Positions 43,046 through 52,233 are shown, counted from the first letter of the stretch. The stretch is 64,000 nt of DNA from Caulobacter soli (GCF_011045195.1 NZ_CP049199.1:4075501-4139500); one strand, 5' to 3'. The notes: generated from the letters alone by a model not told the origin. A program made the numbers and translations.

Positions 43046-43070
43046 TCACGTCAAACCGATGGTGACGTGA
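43046..43070. promoter_or_regulatory. Perfect 8-bp inverted repeat upstream of the response regulator
   Basis: TCACGTCA and TGACGTGA arms with a 9-base spacer, in the 136-bp gap between degP and the regulator gene. Symmetry and position fit an operator in the regulator promoter. Confidence 0.4.
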
Positions 43071-43076
43071 TCCGCG

Positions 43077-43097
43077 CGCGGGCGAAAGCCCCCGCGT
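43077..43097 (-). terminator. Hairpin after degP
   Basis: A GC-rich stem (CGCGGG ... CCCGCG around GCGAAAGCC) just beyond the degP stop codon. No U-tract follows, so it is a weak intrinsic terminator at best; it may attenuate read-through into the regulator gene. Confidence 0.4.
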
Positions 43098-43111
43098 ATC
43101 GGCGTTACCCC

Positions 43112-44686
43112 TTACGGAGCGATCTTCAGCGGCACGATCGTCGGACGACCGGCGCGGATGATCCGCAGGTTGACGCTAGGACGCTGCAGCTTCTTGGCCG
43201 CATCGACCGCCGCGTTGACCTGGGCGGCCGAGGTGACCGGATCGCCATTGACGCTGGTCAGCACGTCGCCCTTGCGCAGGCCCTTTTCGCCGGCGTCCGA
43301 GTTGGTCTTCACGCCGTCGATCAGCACGCCCTTGACGGCCGGGTCGATGCTGTAGGTGCGGCGCGCCGCGTCGTCGATCGGCGCCAGGCTCATGCCCAGG
43401 GCTTCCGACTTCTGGATCTGCGGCTTGGTCGGCGCGTCGGCGCCGCCCTCGTCGCTATCGTCGTCGTTCAGCGCCAGTTCCTTTTCGGTCGGACGCACGC
43501 CCGACTTGATCTCGACCGTGCGAGGCTTGCCGCCGCGCAGGACCGACAGCTTCAGGGTGTCGCCCGGACGGCCCTTGGCCACTTCGCGGGTCAGTTCCGA
43601 GCCACTCTTGATCGCCACGCCGTTGACGGCGGTGATCACGTCCTCGGGCATCAGGCCGCCCTTCTGCGCCGGACCGCCGGCGACCAGATCGGCGACGATC
43701 GCGCCCTTGACGTCGCCCAACCCTTGCGCCTCGGCCATTTCCTTGGTGAAGGGCTGGATCTGGGCGCCGATATAGCCGCGCACCACCTTGCCGCCGGCGA
43801 TCAGTTGCTTGGCGGTGTTCTCGGCCACGTCGGCGGGGATGGCGAAGCCGATGCCCACCGAGCCGCCGGTCGGCGAGAAGATCGCGGTGTTGACCCCGAT
43901 CACCCGGCCGTAGATGTCGAACGACGGACCGCCCGAGTTGCCCCGGTTGATCGGCGCGTCGATCTGAATGTAGTCGACGAAGGTCGACGAGCTGTCGCCC
44001 AGGTCGCGGTTATAGGCCGAGATGATCCCGGCCGTGGCGGTGCCGCCCAGGCCGAACGGGTTGCCGATGGTGATCACCCAGTCGCCGACCCGCGGCTTGG
44101 CCTGGTTCTCGAAGTTCACATAGGGGAACGCCGCGCCCTTGGCCTTGGGGTCGACCACCTTCAGGACCGCCAGGTCGGTGCCCTCGTCGCGACCGACGAT
44201 GGTGGCCTTCAGCTCGCGGCCGTCCTTCATCACGACATTGATGCCGTCGTCGTCGGCGTCGGCCACGACGTGGTTGTTGGTGACCAGATAGCCGTCGGCC
44301 GAGATGAAGAAGCCCGAACCCGAGGACTGCTGCTTGGGGCCGGGGGCCTCTTCGCCGTCATCGCCCTTCTGGCCCTTGGGCACGATGTCGAAGCCTTCCA
44401 GGCCGGGAATGCGCAGCTTCGGCGCGGCGGCGGCCTTGGAGGTCACGTCGATCTGCACCACGGCGGGCGAGACCTGCTCGAAGATGTCGGCGAAGGACAT
44501 CGGCGCGCCGGGCGGGGGCGCGAACATCGGGGCGGGGTTGCCCGCCACGCCCGAGGTACGGACCACCTGGGCCGGCTCGGCGGCGCCCGCCGGACCCATG
44601 CGCATGCCCACTCCGGCAAGCGCCGCGCAGGCCACGCCCGCGCCGGCCACCGCACCGACAAAGAAACCAGACTTCCTAGCAGCCAT
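43112..44686 (-). CDS. degP: Periplasmic serine protease Do (DegP/HtrA)
   Basis: 524 residues: an N-terminal membrane/signal segment (FFVGAVAGAGVACAALAG), then a trypsin-like domain with catalytic His139 (TNNHVVADA), Asp171 (GTDLAVLKV) and Ser251 (RGNSGGPSF), an acidic/Gly-rich insert at ~103-122, and two PDZ domains (~280-370 and ~420-510). It degrades or holds misfolded envelope proteins. The ATG at 44686 has GAGGAAAG upstream and a better signal segment than the longer frame. Confidence 0.95.
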   Translation of the reverse strand: MAARKSGFFVGAVAGAGVACAALAGVGMRMGPAGAAEPAQVVRTSGVAGNPAPMFAPPPGAPMSFADIFEQVSPAVVQIDVTSKAAAAPKLRIPGLEGFDIVPKGQKGDDGEEAPGPKQQSSGSGFFISADGYLVTNNHVVADADDDGINVVMKDGRELKATIVGRDEGTDLAVLKVVDPKAKGAAFPYVNFENQAKPRVGDWVITIGNPFGLGGTATAGIISAYNRDLGDSSSTFVDYIQIDAPINRGNSGGPSFDIYGRVIGVNTAIFSPTGGSVGIGFAIPADVAENTAKQLIAGGKVVRGYIGAQIQPFTKEMAEAQGLGDVKGAIVADLVAGGPAQKGGLMPEDVITAVNGVAIKSGSELTREVAKGRPGDTLKLSVLRGGKPRTVEIKSGVRPTEKELALNDDDSDEGGADAPTKPQIQKSEALGMSLAPIDDAARRTYSIDPAVKGVLIDGVKTNSDAGEKGLRKGDVLTSVNGDPVTSAAQVNAAVDAAKKLQRPSVNLRIIRAGRPTIVPLKIAP

Positions 44687-44831
44687 CTTACGTCTTTCCT
44701 CACCCACGGCGCGCGGCGCCGGGTCCTTGGCTTGAGAACCTAGTTGCGCTGGCGAAAGGCGCAATGGTCTTCGAAGAGATCATGCGCCCACGCTCAAGAT
44801 GGTCTTGCGGCGTCTTCGCGGCGCAATCGTG

Positions 44832-45296
44832 TCATTCGTCCTTCAACAACACCTGAAGACGCGCCTCCTCCACCTGAGAAAGTGTTTGAGCGTCCTCTTC
44901 GTCGGCCGTCGAGGCGGTTCGCCGACGCAGGAGCAGCACCATCAACACGCCGCCCAAAATCAGCGCAATCGCGGGCGTGGCCCAGAGCAGCGCGTTCCCC
45001 GCCGAGAACGGCGGCTTCAGCAGTACGAACTCGCCATAGCGTTCGACCAGGAACGCGCGAATCTGCTTGTCGCTGCGTCCCTGCTTCACTTGGTCACGCA
45101 CGACCTGGCGCAGGTCGCCGGCCAGCGACGCCTCGGAGTCGTCGATGGACTCGTTCTGGCAGACCAGGCAGCGCACCTCGCGGAAGATCGTGCGGGCCCG
45201 GGCTTCCTGGACGGGATCGGCCAGGCGCTCGGCCGGGTCGGCGGCGGCGCCGGCCATGCAGGCGATCGCGGCCAGGGCGATCAGGAGCCGCTTCAC
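44832..45296 (-). CDS. ccmH: Cytochrome c maturation thiol protein CcmH (CycL type)
   Basis: 154 residues. A signal segment (LLIALAAIACMAGAAA) precedes the redox motif LVCQN with Cys43 and Cys46, then a helical bundle and a C-terminal membrane anchor (ALLWATPAIALILGGVLMVLLL). CcmH keeps apocytochrome c cysteines reduced for heme attachment. The start is GTG overlapping the ccmF stop (GTGA). It is the last gene of ccmI-E-F-H. Confidence 0.93.
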   Translation of the reverse strand: MKRLLIALAAIACMAGAAADPAERLADPVQEARARTIFREVRCLVCQNESIDDSEASLAGDLRQVVRDQVKQGRSDKQIRAFLVERYGEFVLLKPPFSAGNALLWATPAIALILGGVLMVLLLRRRTASTADEEDAQTLSQVEEARLQVLLKDE

Positions 45297-47269
45297 GCCG
45301 CCTTCTCCACCTTGCGCGCCACGCCAAAACGCAGGCGGCGGTCCGACAGCGACACCAGCCCGCCGATCGCCATGATCAGCGGTCCCAGGAAGATCAGCCG
45401 CACCCACGGATTGACGAAGGCCCGCACCAGCCAGGCCGGCTGGCCGCCCTCGCCCGCCCGGCGCTCGCCCAGCACCACGTAGAGATCGTCCAGCACCTTG
45501 GGGCAGATCGCCACTTCCGAGGTGGTCTGCTTGCCGGTGGGATAGAAGCGGCGCTCGGGCTTGGCCTCGCACACCGGCGCGCCGGCCTTGGTGATCCGCA
45601 CGATCCCACGCTCGGCGATGTAGTTGCCGCCCTCGGCCGTGCCGACGTCGGTCAGGGTCAGCTCATAGGCGCCCAGCTTCAGCTGGCCGCCGAGGCTCAG
45701 GGCCTGGGCCGCCTCGACCCGCCAGGTGGTCTCGAACGAGGCGCCCAGCACGAAGATCCCGAGGCCGGCGTGAGCCAGGGTGGTGCCCCAGGCGCCGCGC
45801 GGCAGGCCCGTCACGCGGCGGCGGACCTCGGCCCAGGGGGCGCGGAAAGCCTTGACCCGCTCGGCCAGTTCCAGCACCGCGCCGCCGATCAGCCAGAAGC
45901 CGACGACGAGACCGCCGCTGGCCAGGGCGCTGCGCGGGGCGACAACGGCGAAGGCGACCAGGCCCAGGATCGCGGCCAGCGCCAGGGCCAGCCACAGGCG
46001 GCGGACCACCAGGCGCGCGTCACCGCGCTTCCAGGCCAGCAGCGGCCCGGCCGGCAGCACGGCCATGGCCAGGATCATCAAAGGAACAAAAGTTAGATTG
46101 AAGAAGGGCGCGCCCACCGACACCGCCTCGCCGTCCGTCGCCTCGCGGATCAGCGGGAACAGGGTGCCGACCAGCACCACCGCCGTGGCGGTCGACAGGA
46201 TGATGTTGTTGAGCACGATGGCGCTCTCGCGGCTGACCGGGGCGAACAGGCCGCCGGCGTTCAGGCTGGGCGCGCGGATCGCGAACAGCACGAAGCCCGC
46301 CCCGGCCGCTATGCCCATGATGGTCAGCAGCAGGACGCCGCGCGTGGGATCGACGGCGAAGGCGTGGACGCTGGTCAGCACGCCCGAGCGCACCAGGAAC
46401 GCGCCCAGCATCGAGAATGTGAACGCCGCCAGGCCCAGGAATACGGTCCAGCCCGGCAGGGCCCCGCGCTTTTCCAACACCACGGCCGAGTGCAGCAGGG
46501 CCGAGCCGATCAGCCAGGGCATGAAGCTGGCGTTCTCGACCGGGTCCCAGAACCACCAGCCGCCCCAGCCCAGCTCGTAATAGGCCCAGAAGGCGCCCAG
46601 GGTGATGCCGACGGTCAGGAAGCTCCAGGCCGCCAGGGTCCAGGGCCGCACCCAGCGGGCCCAGGCCGCGTCGACCCGGCCCTCGATCAGGGCGGCCATC
46701 GAGAACGAGAACACCACCGAAAAGCCGACATAGCCGCAGTAGAGGAACGGCGGATGGAAGGCCAGCGCGGGGTCCTGCAGCAGCGGGTTCAGCGACGCGC
46801 CCTCGACCGGAACGTCGAACAATCGGGCCATCGGGTTGGAGGCGAAGACCGTGTACGCCAGGAACAGCACGCCCAGCGCGCCTTGCGTCGCCACCGCATA
46901 GGCCCGCAGGCGCGGCGGCAGGGCCTCGCCGAAGCTGGCCACGGCCGCGCCGTAGCCGGTCAGCACCAGGCACCAAAGCAGCATCGAGCCCTCGTGGCTG
47001 CCCCAGGCGCCGGCCACCTTGTAGAGCATCGGCTTGGCGGTGTGGGAGTTGGCCGCGACATTGGCCACCGAGAAGTCCGACACCACGAAGGCGTGGACCA
47101 GGGCCACGAAGGTCAGGGCCGTGCAGAGAAAGGCGCCGACCGCCGCGCCGCGTCCGGCCCCGGCCAGCAGCGCCGAGCGCCGCGCGCCGCCCACCGCCGA
47201 CAGGATCAGCTGCAGGGCCGACAGGACCAGGGCCAGGACAAGGGCGTAGGCGCCGAATTCGGTGATCAT
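45293..47269 (-). CDS. ccmF: Cytochrome c heme lyase subunit CcmF
   Basis: 658 residues, polytopic, with the tryptophan-rich WWD signature WGGWWFWDPVENASFMPWLI flanked by conserved histidines (AFHPPFLYCGY, HSAVVLEKR). It receives heme from holo-CcmE and, with CcmH and CcmI, attaches it to apocytochrome c. The ATG at 47269 overlaps the ccmE stop by 4 bp; the long in-frame extension upstream is a shadow of ccmE. Confidence 0.95.
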   Translation of the reverse strand: MITEFGAYALVLALVLSALQLILSAVGGARRSALLAGAGRGAAVGAFLCTALTFVALVHAFVVSDFSVANVAANSHTAKPMLYKVAGAWGSHEGSMLLWCLVLTGYGAAVASFGEALPPRLRAYAVATQGALGVLFLAYTVFASNPMARLFDVPVEGASLNPLLQDPALAFHPPFLYCGYVGFSVVFSFSMAALIEGRVDAAWARWVRPWTLAAWSFLTVGITLGAFWAYYELGWGGWWFWDPVENASFMPWLIGSALLHSAVVLEKRGALPGWTVFLGLAAFTFSMLGAFLVRSGVLTSVHAFAVDPTRGVLLLTIMGIAAGAGFVLFAIRAPSLNAGGLFAPVSRESAIVLNNIILSTATAVVLVGTLFPLIREATDGEAVSVGAPFFNLTFVPLMILAMAVLPAGPLLAWKRGDARLVVRRLWLALALAAILGLVAFAVVAPRSALASGGLVVGFWLIGGAVLELAERVKAFRAPWAEVRRRVTGLPRGAWGTTLAHAGLGIFVLGASFETTWRVEAAQALSLGGQLKLGAYELTLTDVGTAEGGNYIAERGIVRITKAGAPVCEAKPERRFYPTGKQTTSEVAICPKVLDDLYVVLGERRAGEGGQPAWLVRAFVNPWVRLIFLGPLIMAIGGLVSLSDRRLRFGVARKVEKAA

Positions 47270-47769
47270 GACTTGGTCTTCGGGCCGTAAGCCGGCGCAT
47301 CGTAGGACGGCTTGGCGCCGTCGCCGCGCCACTCGCCCTGTTCCTTCAAGGCCTTGGAGACTTCGCGCGGCATGTAGCGTTCGTCGTGCTTGGCCAGCAC
47401 CTGCTTGGCGACGAAGGTCCCGGACGCGTCGAAGCTGCCCGAGGCGACGATGCCCTGGCCTTCGCGGAACAGGTCGGGCAGGTCGCCCTGATAGCGGACC
47501 AGGGCGGTGGAGCGCTGGTCGGCGACCACGAACTCGACCAGGCCGTCCGGATGCTTGACCACGCTGCCGGCCTTGACCAGCCCACCCAGCTGCACCTTGC
47601 GGCCGGCCGGCACGTGGGCGGCGGCGGCCTGGGCGGGGGTGTAGAACAACGAGATGGCGTCGCGCATGCCCCACAGCGCCAGACCCACGGCCAGGGCCAC
47701 CACCGGGGCGGCGACGGCCAGGACGGTCAGGCGGCGGCGCGCCTTTCGGGACTTGGGCAGGAAACTCAT
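47266..47769 (-). CDS. ccmE: Heme chaperone CcmE
   Basis: 167 residues: an N-terminal anchor (LTVLAVAAPVVALAVGLALWG) followed by an OB-fold with the covalent heme-binding His128 in LAKHDERYMP and Tyr132. A C-terminal flexible tail follows. CcmE carries heme from the CcmABCD exporter to CcmF. It is coupled by 4-bp overlaps to ccmI upstream and ccmF downstream. ccmABCD are not in the window. Confidence 0.95.
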   Translation of the reverse strand: MSFLPKSRKARRRLTVLAVAAPVVALAVGLALWGMRDAISLFYTPAQAAAAHVPAGRKVQLGGLVKAGSVVKHPDGLVEFVVADQRSTALVRYQGDLPDLFREGQGIVASGSFDASGTFVAKQVLAKHDERYMPREVSKALKEQGEWRGDGAKPSYDAPAYGPKTKS

Positions 47770-48896
47770 GGCCGAATCTTCTGGGAGGGGGTCTGAGCGG
47801 CCTGGCGCAGGGCGGCCAGCACCTTGGGCTGATCCTTGTAGCGCGCCTGGGCCTTGGCCAGCGTCGCGTCGCGGCGAGCGGTGTCGCCCAGCACGGCGTA
47901 GGCGCGCGTCAGCTTGATCCAGCCGTCGGGATCGTCGGGATTGGCCTCGAGCTTGGCCGCCAGGCTCGCGACCATGCCCTGGATGAAGCCCTGGACATTG
48001 GAGGCTTGATCGCCTTGGGCCGCCTCGGCCGGCTGGCCGGTCGGCGCGGCCTCGGCGCGCAGGCCGCCGTCGGCCTGGACCTGGGCGATCTGGTGACCAA
48101 AGCCCATGCGGCGCGGGTCGCCCTCCGGCAGGTCGGACAGCAGGGCCTTCCAGTCGGCCAGGCCGCCCTGGACATCGCCGTCGCTGATGCGGGCCAGACC
48201 CAGATGATAGCGGGCGCTGACGTTCTTGGGATCGCGCTTGAGGGCCTCGGCGAAGGCCTTGCGGGCGTCCGTCCCGATGTCGCCCTGGCCGTCGGCCACG
48301 AAGGCTTCGCCCAGCCCGGCCCACAGGTCGGCGCGGGTCGGGGCGATGATCACGGCGCGGCGCAGGGCTTGAGCGGCGCCAGTGGCGTCGCCGGCGGCCA
48401 TGCGGGCCAGGGCCAGGTTCTTCAGCGGTTCGGGATCGGCGGGACGCTGGATGGCGATCTGCTCCAGCACGGCGGCGATCTTCGCCGGCTCCAGCTGCGT
48501 CGGATCGGTGTTGCGCCACTGGGCCACGCGCTTGAGGTAGGGCTGGTCGGCCACGCCCAGCGCGCCCACCATTCCGTAGATCCCGATCGCCAGCAGCGGC
48601 GCTACGGCCGCCAGGGCCAGCACCAGCGGTCGCAGCTTGGGATTGGCGGCCGGCCACGGGGCCTGGTGATCGGCGGCGGCGATCAGGCGGCGGCCGGCCT
48701 CGGCCCGCGCGCCTTTCAGCTCGGCGTCGGCCAGCAGGCCCCGCTCGGCCAGGTCGTCGATCTCGGACAGTTGCCGCCGGTGCACGGCCAGGCTGGCGTC
48801 GTCGCCCACACCCACGGACGCGCGCGCGGCCCCGCGCAGCATCAGGGCGGCGACGACGGCCGACAATCCCGCCGCGGCGATCCAGAAAGCGATCAT
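47766..48896 (-). CDS. ccmI: Cytochrome c maturation apocytochrome chaperone CcmI
   Basis: 376 residues: membrane helix 1 (IAAAGLSAVVAALML), a cytoplasmic loop with HRRQLSEIDDLAERGLL, helix 2 (PLVLALAAVAPLLAIGIYGMV), then TPR-like repeats in the periplasm (e.g. LKNLALARMAAGDATGAAQALRR and KRDPKNVSARYHLGLARIS). It presents apocytochromes to the CcmF/H lyase. First gene of the ccmIEFH operon. Confidence 0.93.
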   Translation of the reverse strand: MIAFWIAAAGLSAVVAALMLRGAARASVGVGDDASLAVHRRQLSEIDDLAERGLLADAELKGARAEAGRRLIAAADHQAPWPAANPKLRPLVLALAAVAPLLAIGIYGMVGALGVADQPYLKRVAQWRNTDPTQLEPAKIAAVLEQIAIQRPADPEPLKNLALARMAAGDATGAAQALRRAVIIAPTRADLWAGLGEAFVADGQGDIGTDARKAFAEALKRDPKNVSARYHLGLARISDGDVQGGLADWKALLSDLPEGDPRRMGFGHQIAQVQADGGLRAEAAPTGQPAEAAQGDQASNVQGFIQGMVASLAAKLEANPDDPDGWIKLTRAYAVLGDTARRDATLAKAQARYKDQPKVLAALRQAAQTPSQKIRP

Positions 48897-48968
48897 GGGC
48901 GCGTGTTAGCGGGGATTGCGGACGGCCGTTAGCGAAAAAATTCCGTAAGGGGGCCCATTCCCCAACTC

Positions 48969-49093
48969 CGCTCATCCCGGCGAATGCCGGGACCCAGATC
49001 CCATGGCTGGGCGGCTGATTGGAAAGTCTCAGCGCCTTTGGCGTCAGCCACACCGCTATTCCAGCTGGATCCCGGCATTCGCCGGGATGAGCG
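48969..49093. repeat. Inverted repeat pair, family 2, copy 2
   Basis: Arms CGCTCATCCCGGCGAATGCC and its complement flank ~70 bp that differ from the spacer of copy 1. It lies between the 49108 gene's stop and the ccmI start, both minus strand, so it is at the 3' end of the former. Confidence 0.85.
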
Positions 49094-49107
49094 GATGTAT
49101 TGGGGCC

Positions 49108-50523
49108 CTAAGCCGCCGCCGCCATGGCCGCGGCCGCGCGGCGGCGGACGATCTCGGCGGTCTTCTCGTCGCGGCTGTAGGCGATGTAGCTGGCGGCCAG
49201 GTCGACATAGAGGCGCGCCAGGCCCTGGTCGCCGCCGTCGCCGGTGCGGACGATGTGCAGGATGTCCTCGATATACTGGTCCAGGCGCCCGTTCAGCTTC
49301 TCCAGCACCTTGGCGCGGCTGGAACCATAGCCGCTCTGCAGGGCGCAGCCGCGGACCTCGGCGATGAACACCAGAACCGCCGTCAGGCGCTTGGTCAGGA
49401 TCTCGTCGGGCTCGGCCGTCAGCTGCGGCACGCCCTTGCCCTTCTTGCCGCCGAGGATCGAGATCGGCCGCAGCGGCAGGGCCGCCAGCAGTTCGTTCTC
49501 GGCCTTGTTCATGCGCCCCTCGACCGCCTGGGCGACGGCCTGCTTGTGCTTGGCGATGCGCCGGCCCCACGGACCGTCCTTGGCCAGGTTCACCGACTGC
49601 TCGAACTCGGTGATCTGCTGGGCGATCTTCTGGGCGCCCTGCGCGGCCTTGCGGCCCTCGGCCTCGCCCTTGGTCGGGTCGAAGGTCTCGATGAAGGCGA
49701 TGTTCTTCTCGATGTCGGCCAGCACCCGCTCGCCGAACACGCTGACCTCGGACGAGGCCCAGAACTTGTCGTTCGGGCGTTCCATCACCGCGGAGATCAC
49801 CCGCAGGATCCGCCAGTCGTCCGGCAGGTGGGCGGCCAGCATCTCGAACAGCAGGGGCCCCGCGTCGGGGCGGATGGCGCAGGCGTCCTTGTAGGCCAGC
49901 CGGGCCGAGGAGGCGCGCTCCTCGCTCATCTTGCTGACCCACTCCTGGAGCTTGGGCAGCGCCGAGCGGACGATGGCCGACAGCTCCAGGCACGAGGCCA
50001 GCTCGTCGATGTCGCAGATCGCGTCCAGCGCCTGGAAGCCGGGCTCGGCCTGGGCGCGCAGGCCCTTGGAGGCGATCTTGCAAAGCTCGTTGAAGACGTC
50101 GGGCGGACCCTGCTCCAGGTCCCACGGATTGCAGCGCGCCGCGGCTTCCTCGACCTGCCTGGGGGCCTGGGTCTTCAGGGCCACCCACAGCAGGGTCAGG
50201 GTGCGGGGCGGAAACGAGGTCTGTTCGGTGTCGCGGTTGGCGCACAGGGGCACGATCGGGGCCAGCACGCTGTTGCGGACGTAGCGGGCGGCGGTCTCGT
50301 CCTCGACCAGGCCGCGCACGGCCGCCAACGCGCCCTGCCCGCCGGCCGGACCGGACAGGGCGAGCTCGAGACTGCGCAACGCGGCGTCGGGCGCGGTTTC
50401 CACCAGCTTCCGAACCATCAGCAACTTGTTGGCGGCGACTGCTGCCATAACCCCCCACCGGACAGGCCCGATCCGGGCCGCGTCAACCATGTCTCCAACG
50501 AGGTTAAGACTTTCCGAAACCAT
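49108..50523 (-). CDS. Unrecognised all-helical cytoplasmic protein
   Basis: 471 residues from ATG 50523 (TTG at 50553 and ATG at 50490, the latter right after GGAGAC, are alternatives). No signal peptide or membrane segment. It looks entirely helical with HEAT/TPR-like amphipathic stretches (RLVEDETAARYVRNSVLAPI; PPDVFNELCKIASKGLRAQA; DELASCLELSAIVRSALPKL) and an Arg/Ala-rich end (KTAEIVRRRAAAAMAAAA). I do not recognise a family; conserved helical hypotheticals of this size occur in Caulobacterales. It stands alone between two repeat elements. Confidence 0.7.
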   Translation of the reverse strand: MVSESLNLVGDMVDAARIGPVRWGVMAAVAANKLLMVRKLVETAPDAALRSLELALSGPAGGQGALAAVRGLVEDETAARYVRNSVLAPIVPLCANRDTEQTSFPPRTLTLLWVALKTQAPRQVEEAAARCNPWDLEQGPPDVFNELCKIASKGLRAQAEPGFQALDAICDIDELASCLELSAIVRSALPKLQEWVSKMSEERASSARLAYKDACAIRPDAGPLLFEMLAAHLPDDWRILRVISAVMERPNDKFWASSEVSVFGERVLADIEKNIAFIETFDPTKGEAEGRKAAQGAQKIAQQITEFEQSVNLAKDGPWGRRIAKHKQAVAQAVEGRMNKAENELLAALPLRPISILGGKKGKGVPQLTAEPDEILTKRLTAVLVFIAEVRGCALQSGYGSSRAKVLEKLNGRLDQYIEDILHIVRTGDGGDQGLARLYVDLAASYIAYSRDEKTAEIVRRRAAAAMAAAA

Positions 50524-50616
50524 AAGTTTTCGCGGTTCGCGGAGCAGCGTCAAACGGTCGCTGGACGCCTGCCGCCGGTGTCTGTCGAAAACCGACGAAA
50601 TGCTGGGTTGAGCACC

Positions 50617-50791
50617 TTCTCCTCACCCGTGAAACGGGGGAGGTGGCGCGCTGCGGATACGCAGCGTGACGGAGGGGGCGTCGGGCGGCGGCTGAAATTC
50701 CAGAAGACAAATGGCACGGCTGGGACGCCCCCTCCGTCACGCCGCCTAGCGGCGCCGCGCCACCTCCCCCGCTGCGCGGGTGAGGAGAAGG
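50617..50791. repeat. Palindromic intergenic repeat, family 3
   Basis: A 175-bp element with inverted ends CCTTCTCCTCACCCG / CGGGTGAGGAGAAGG and inner arms GGGGGAGGTGGCGCG / CGCGCCACCTCCCCC and GTGACGGAGGGGGCG / CGCCCCCTCCGTCAC around an unpaired ~45-bp centre. The arms could fold into one long stem. It lies between the 49108 gene start and the kinase stop. Confidence 0.85.
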
Positions 50792-50792
50792 A

Positions 50793-52187
50793 TCACCCTT
50801 CCGATCTCGGCAACACCAGGGTCACCCTCAGTCCGCCCAGCGGCGAGGCGCCCAGGGTGACCGAGCCGCCGTAGGCGCGGGCCAGTTCGTCGACGATCGA
50901 CAGGCCCAGGCCCGAGCCCGGGGTGTGCTCGTCCATCCGCTGGCCGCGCTTCAACGCGTCGGCCCAGCGATCCGGCGGCAGGCCCGGGCCGTCGTCGTCG
51001 ACGACCAGGGTCATCTGTTCGGGCGAGCTGGCCACGGCCTCGGCGCGGACCTTGGCCTTGCACCACTTGCCGGCGTTTTCCATGACGTTGCCGGCCAGCT
51101 CCATGAAGTCCTGGCGCTCGCCCTGGAAGCACAGGTTCTCGGGGCAGCGCCAATCGATCTCGACGCCCCGTCCTTCGTTCCTGTCCTGGAAGATTCGCTC
51201 CAGGGTGACAGCCAGCTCGTCCATGATCGGCTCGACCGGGGTGCGCTCGCCCGAGGTCTGGGAGCGGGCGGCGGCGCGGGCCCGGCGCAGATGGTGGTCG
51301 ACCTGCTCGCGCATGGTCTGGGCCTGGCGCTCGACAACTTCAGCGAGGGCGCCGGGCCGCTGGCCCGCCTCGGTCAGCATCACCGACAGCGGCGTCTTCA
51401 GGGCGTGAGCCAGGTTGCCGACGTGGGTGCGCTGGCGCTCGACGACCTCCTGGTTGTGAGCCAGCAGGGCGTTCAGCTCGACGGCCAGGGGCTCCAGCTC
51501 TTCGGGATAGGCCCCCTCCAGCTTCTCGGCCCGGCCACGGCGCACCGACGCCACCTCGCGCCGCAGCCGGAACATCGGCAGCAGGCCCACCCGCACCTGC
51601 ACCACCACGGCGGCGATCAGGCCGCCGCCCAGGATCAGCAGGGCGAAGGCGGTGATGCGGGCGAAGCGGTCGGCGTCGGCGTCGATCGGCGAGCGGTCCT
51701 CGGCGGCGATGAACACCACCGGCCGCGGGTAACCCGGCAGGCGCGCCAGCAGGGCGGCGGCGCGCAACGGTCGGTTCTGTGGGCCCTTGAGGTCGAAATA
51801 GAGGGTCTTGCCCGGCTCGGCCATCAACCGCTCGGACTGCTCGACCGGGATCATCAGGTCGCTGTCGAACAGCGAGCGCGAGCGCTCGATCACGTTCAGC
51901 CCACCACCGCCCGGCGGCTGGTCGAAGATCGTCCAGTAGCGGCCCGAATAGGCCCGCGTGGCGCGGATGTCGGTCAGGACCGGGGCCTTCAGCACGCCGT
52001 CCTCGACCGTGGAGCCGGCATAGAGGTCGTCGGTTAGCACGGCCAGCGACTGGTCGAACCGCCGGATCGCCGCGTCGCGGAACTGGGCGGTCAGAAACAC
52101 CCCCGCCACCAGCAGCACCACCAGGTTCCACACCCCGGCCAGCAGCACCAGCCGACGGACCAGCGAAGGCTTGCTGAAGTCCCACAT
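50793..52187 (-). CDS. PhoQ-like sensor histidine kinase
   Basis: 464 residues: TM1 (LVLLAGVWNLVVLLVAGVFL), a ~140-residue periplasmic domain, TM2 (ITAFALLILGGGLIAAVVVQV), HAMP-like linker, then an H-box of the PhoQ type (GNLAHALKTPLSVML) and N-box NVMENAGKWCKAKV, with GPGLPPD and GSGLGLSIVDELA. The HALKTP and NxxENAxKxC motifs are characteristic of PhoQ and relatives. Its partner is the regulator at 52348, separated by a repeat element; the PepSY gene lies beyond. Confidence 0.88.
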   Translation of the reverse strand: MWDFSKPSLVRRLVLLAGVWNLVVLLVAGVFLTAQFRDAAIRRFDQSLAVLTDDLYAGSTVEDGVLKAPVLTDIRATRAYSGRYWTIFDQPPGGGGLNVIERSRSLFDSDLMIPVEQSERLMAEPGKTLYFDLKGPQNRPLRAAALLARLPGYPRPVVFIAAEDRSPIDADADRFARITAFALLILGGGLIAAVVVQVRVGLLPMFRLRREVASVRRGRAEKLEGAYPEELEPLAVELNALLAHNQEVVERQRTHVGNLAHALKTPLSVMLTEAGQRPGALAEVVERQAQTMREQVDHHLRRARAAARSQTSGERTPVEPIMDELAVTLERIFQDRNEGRGVEIDWRCPENLCFQGERQDFMELAGNVMENAGKWCKAKVRAEAVASSPEQMTLVVDDDGPGLPPDRWADALKRGQRMDEHTPGSGLGLSIVDELARAYGGSVTLGASPLGGLRVTLVLPRSEG

Positions 52188-52233
52188 GGTCAGCGCCCGC
52201 CCGTCGAAGCGGAGGTCGAGCCCGAACCCATTT

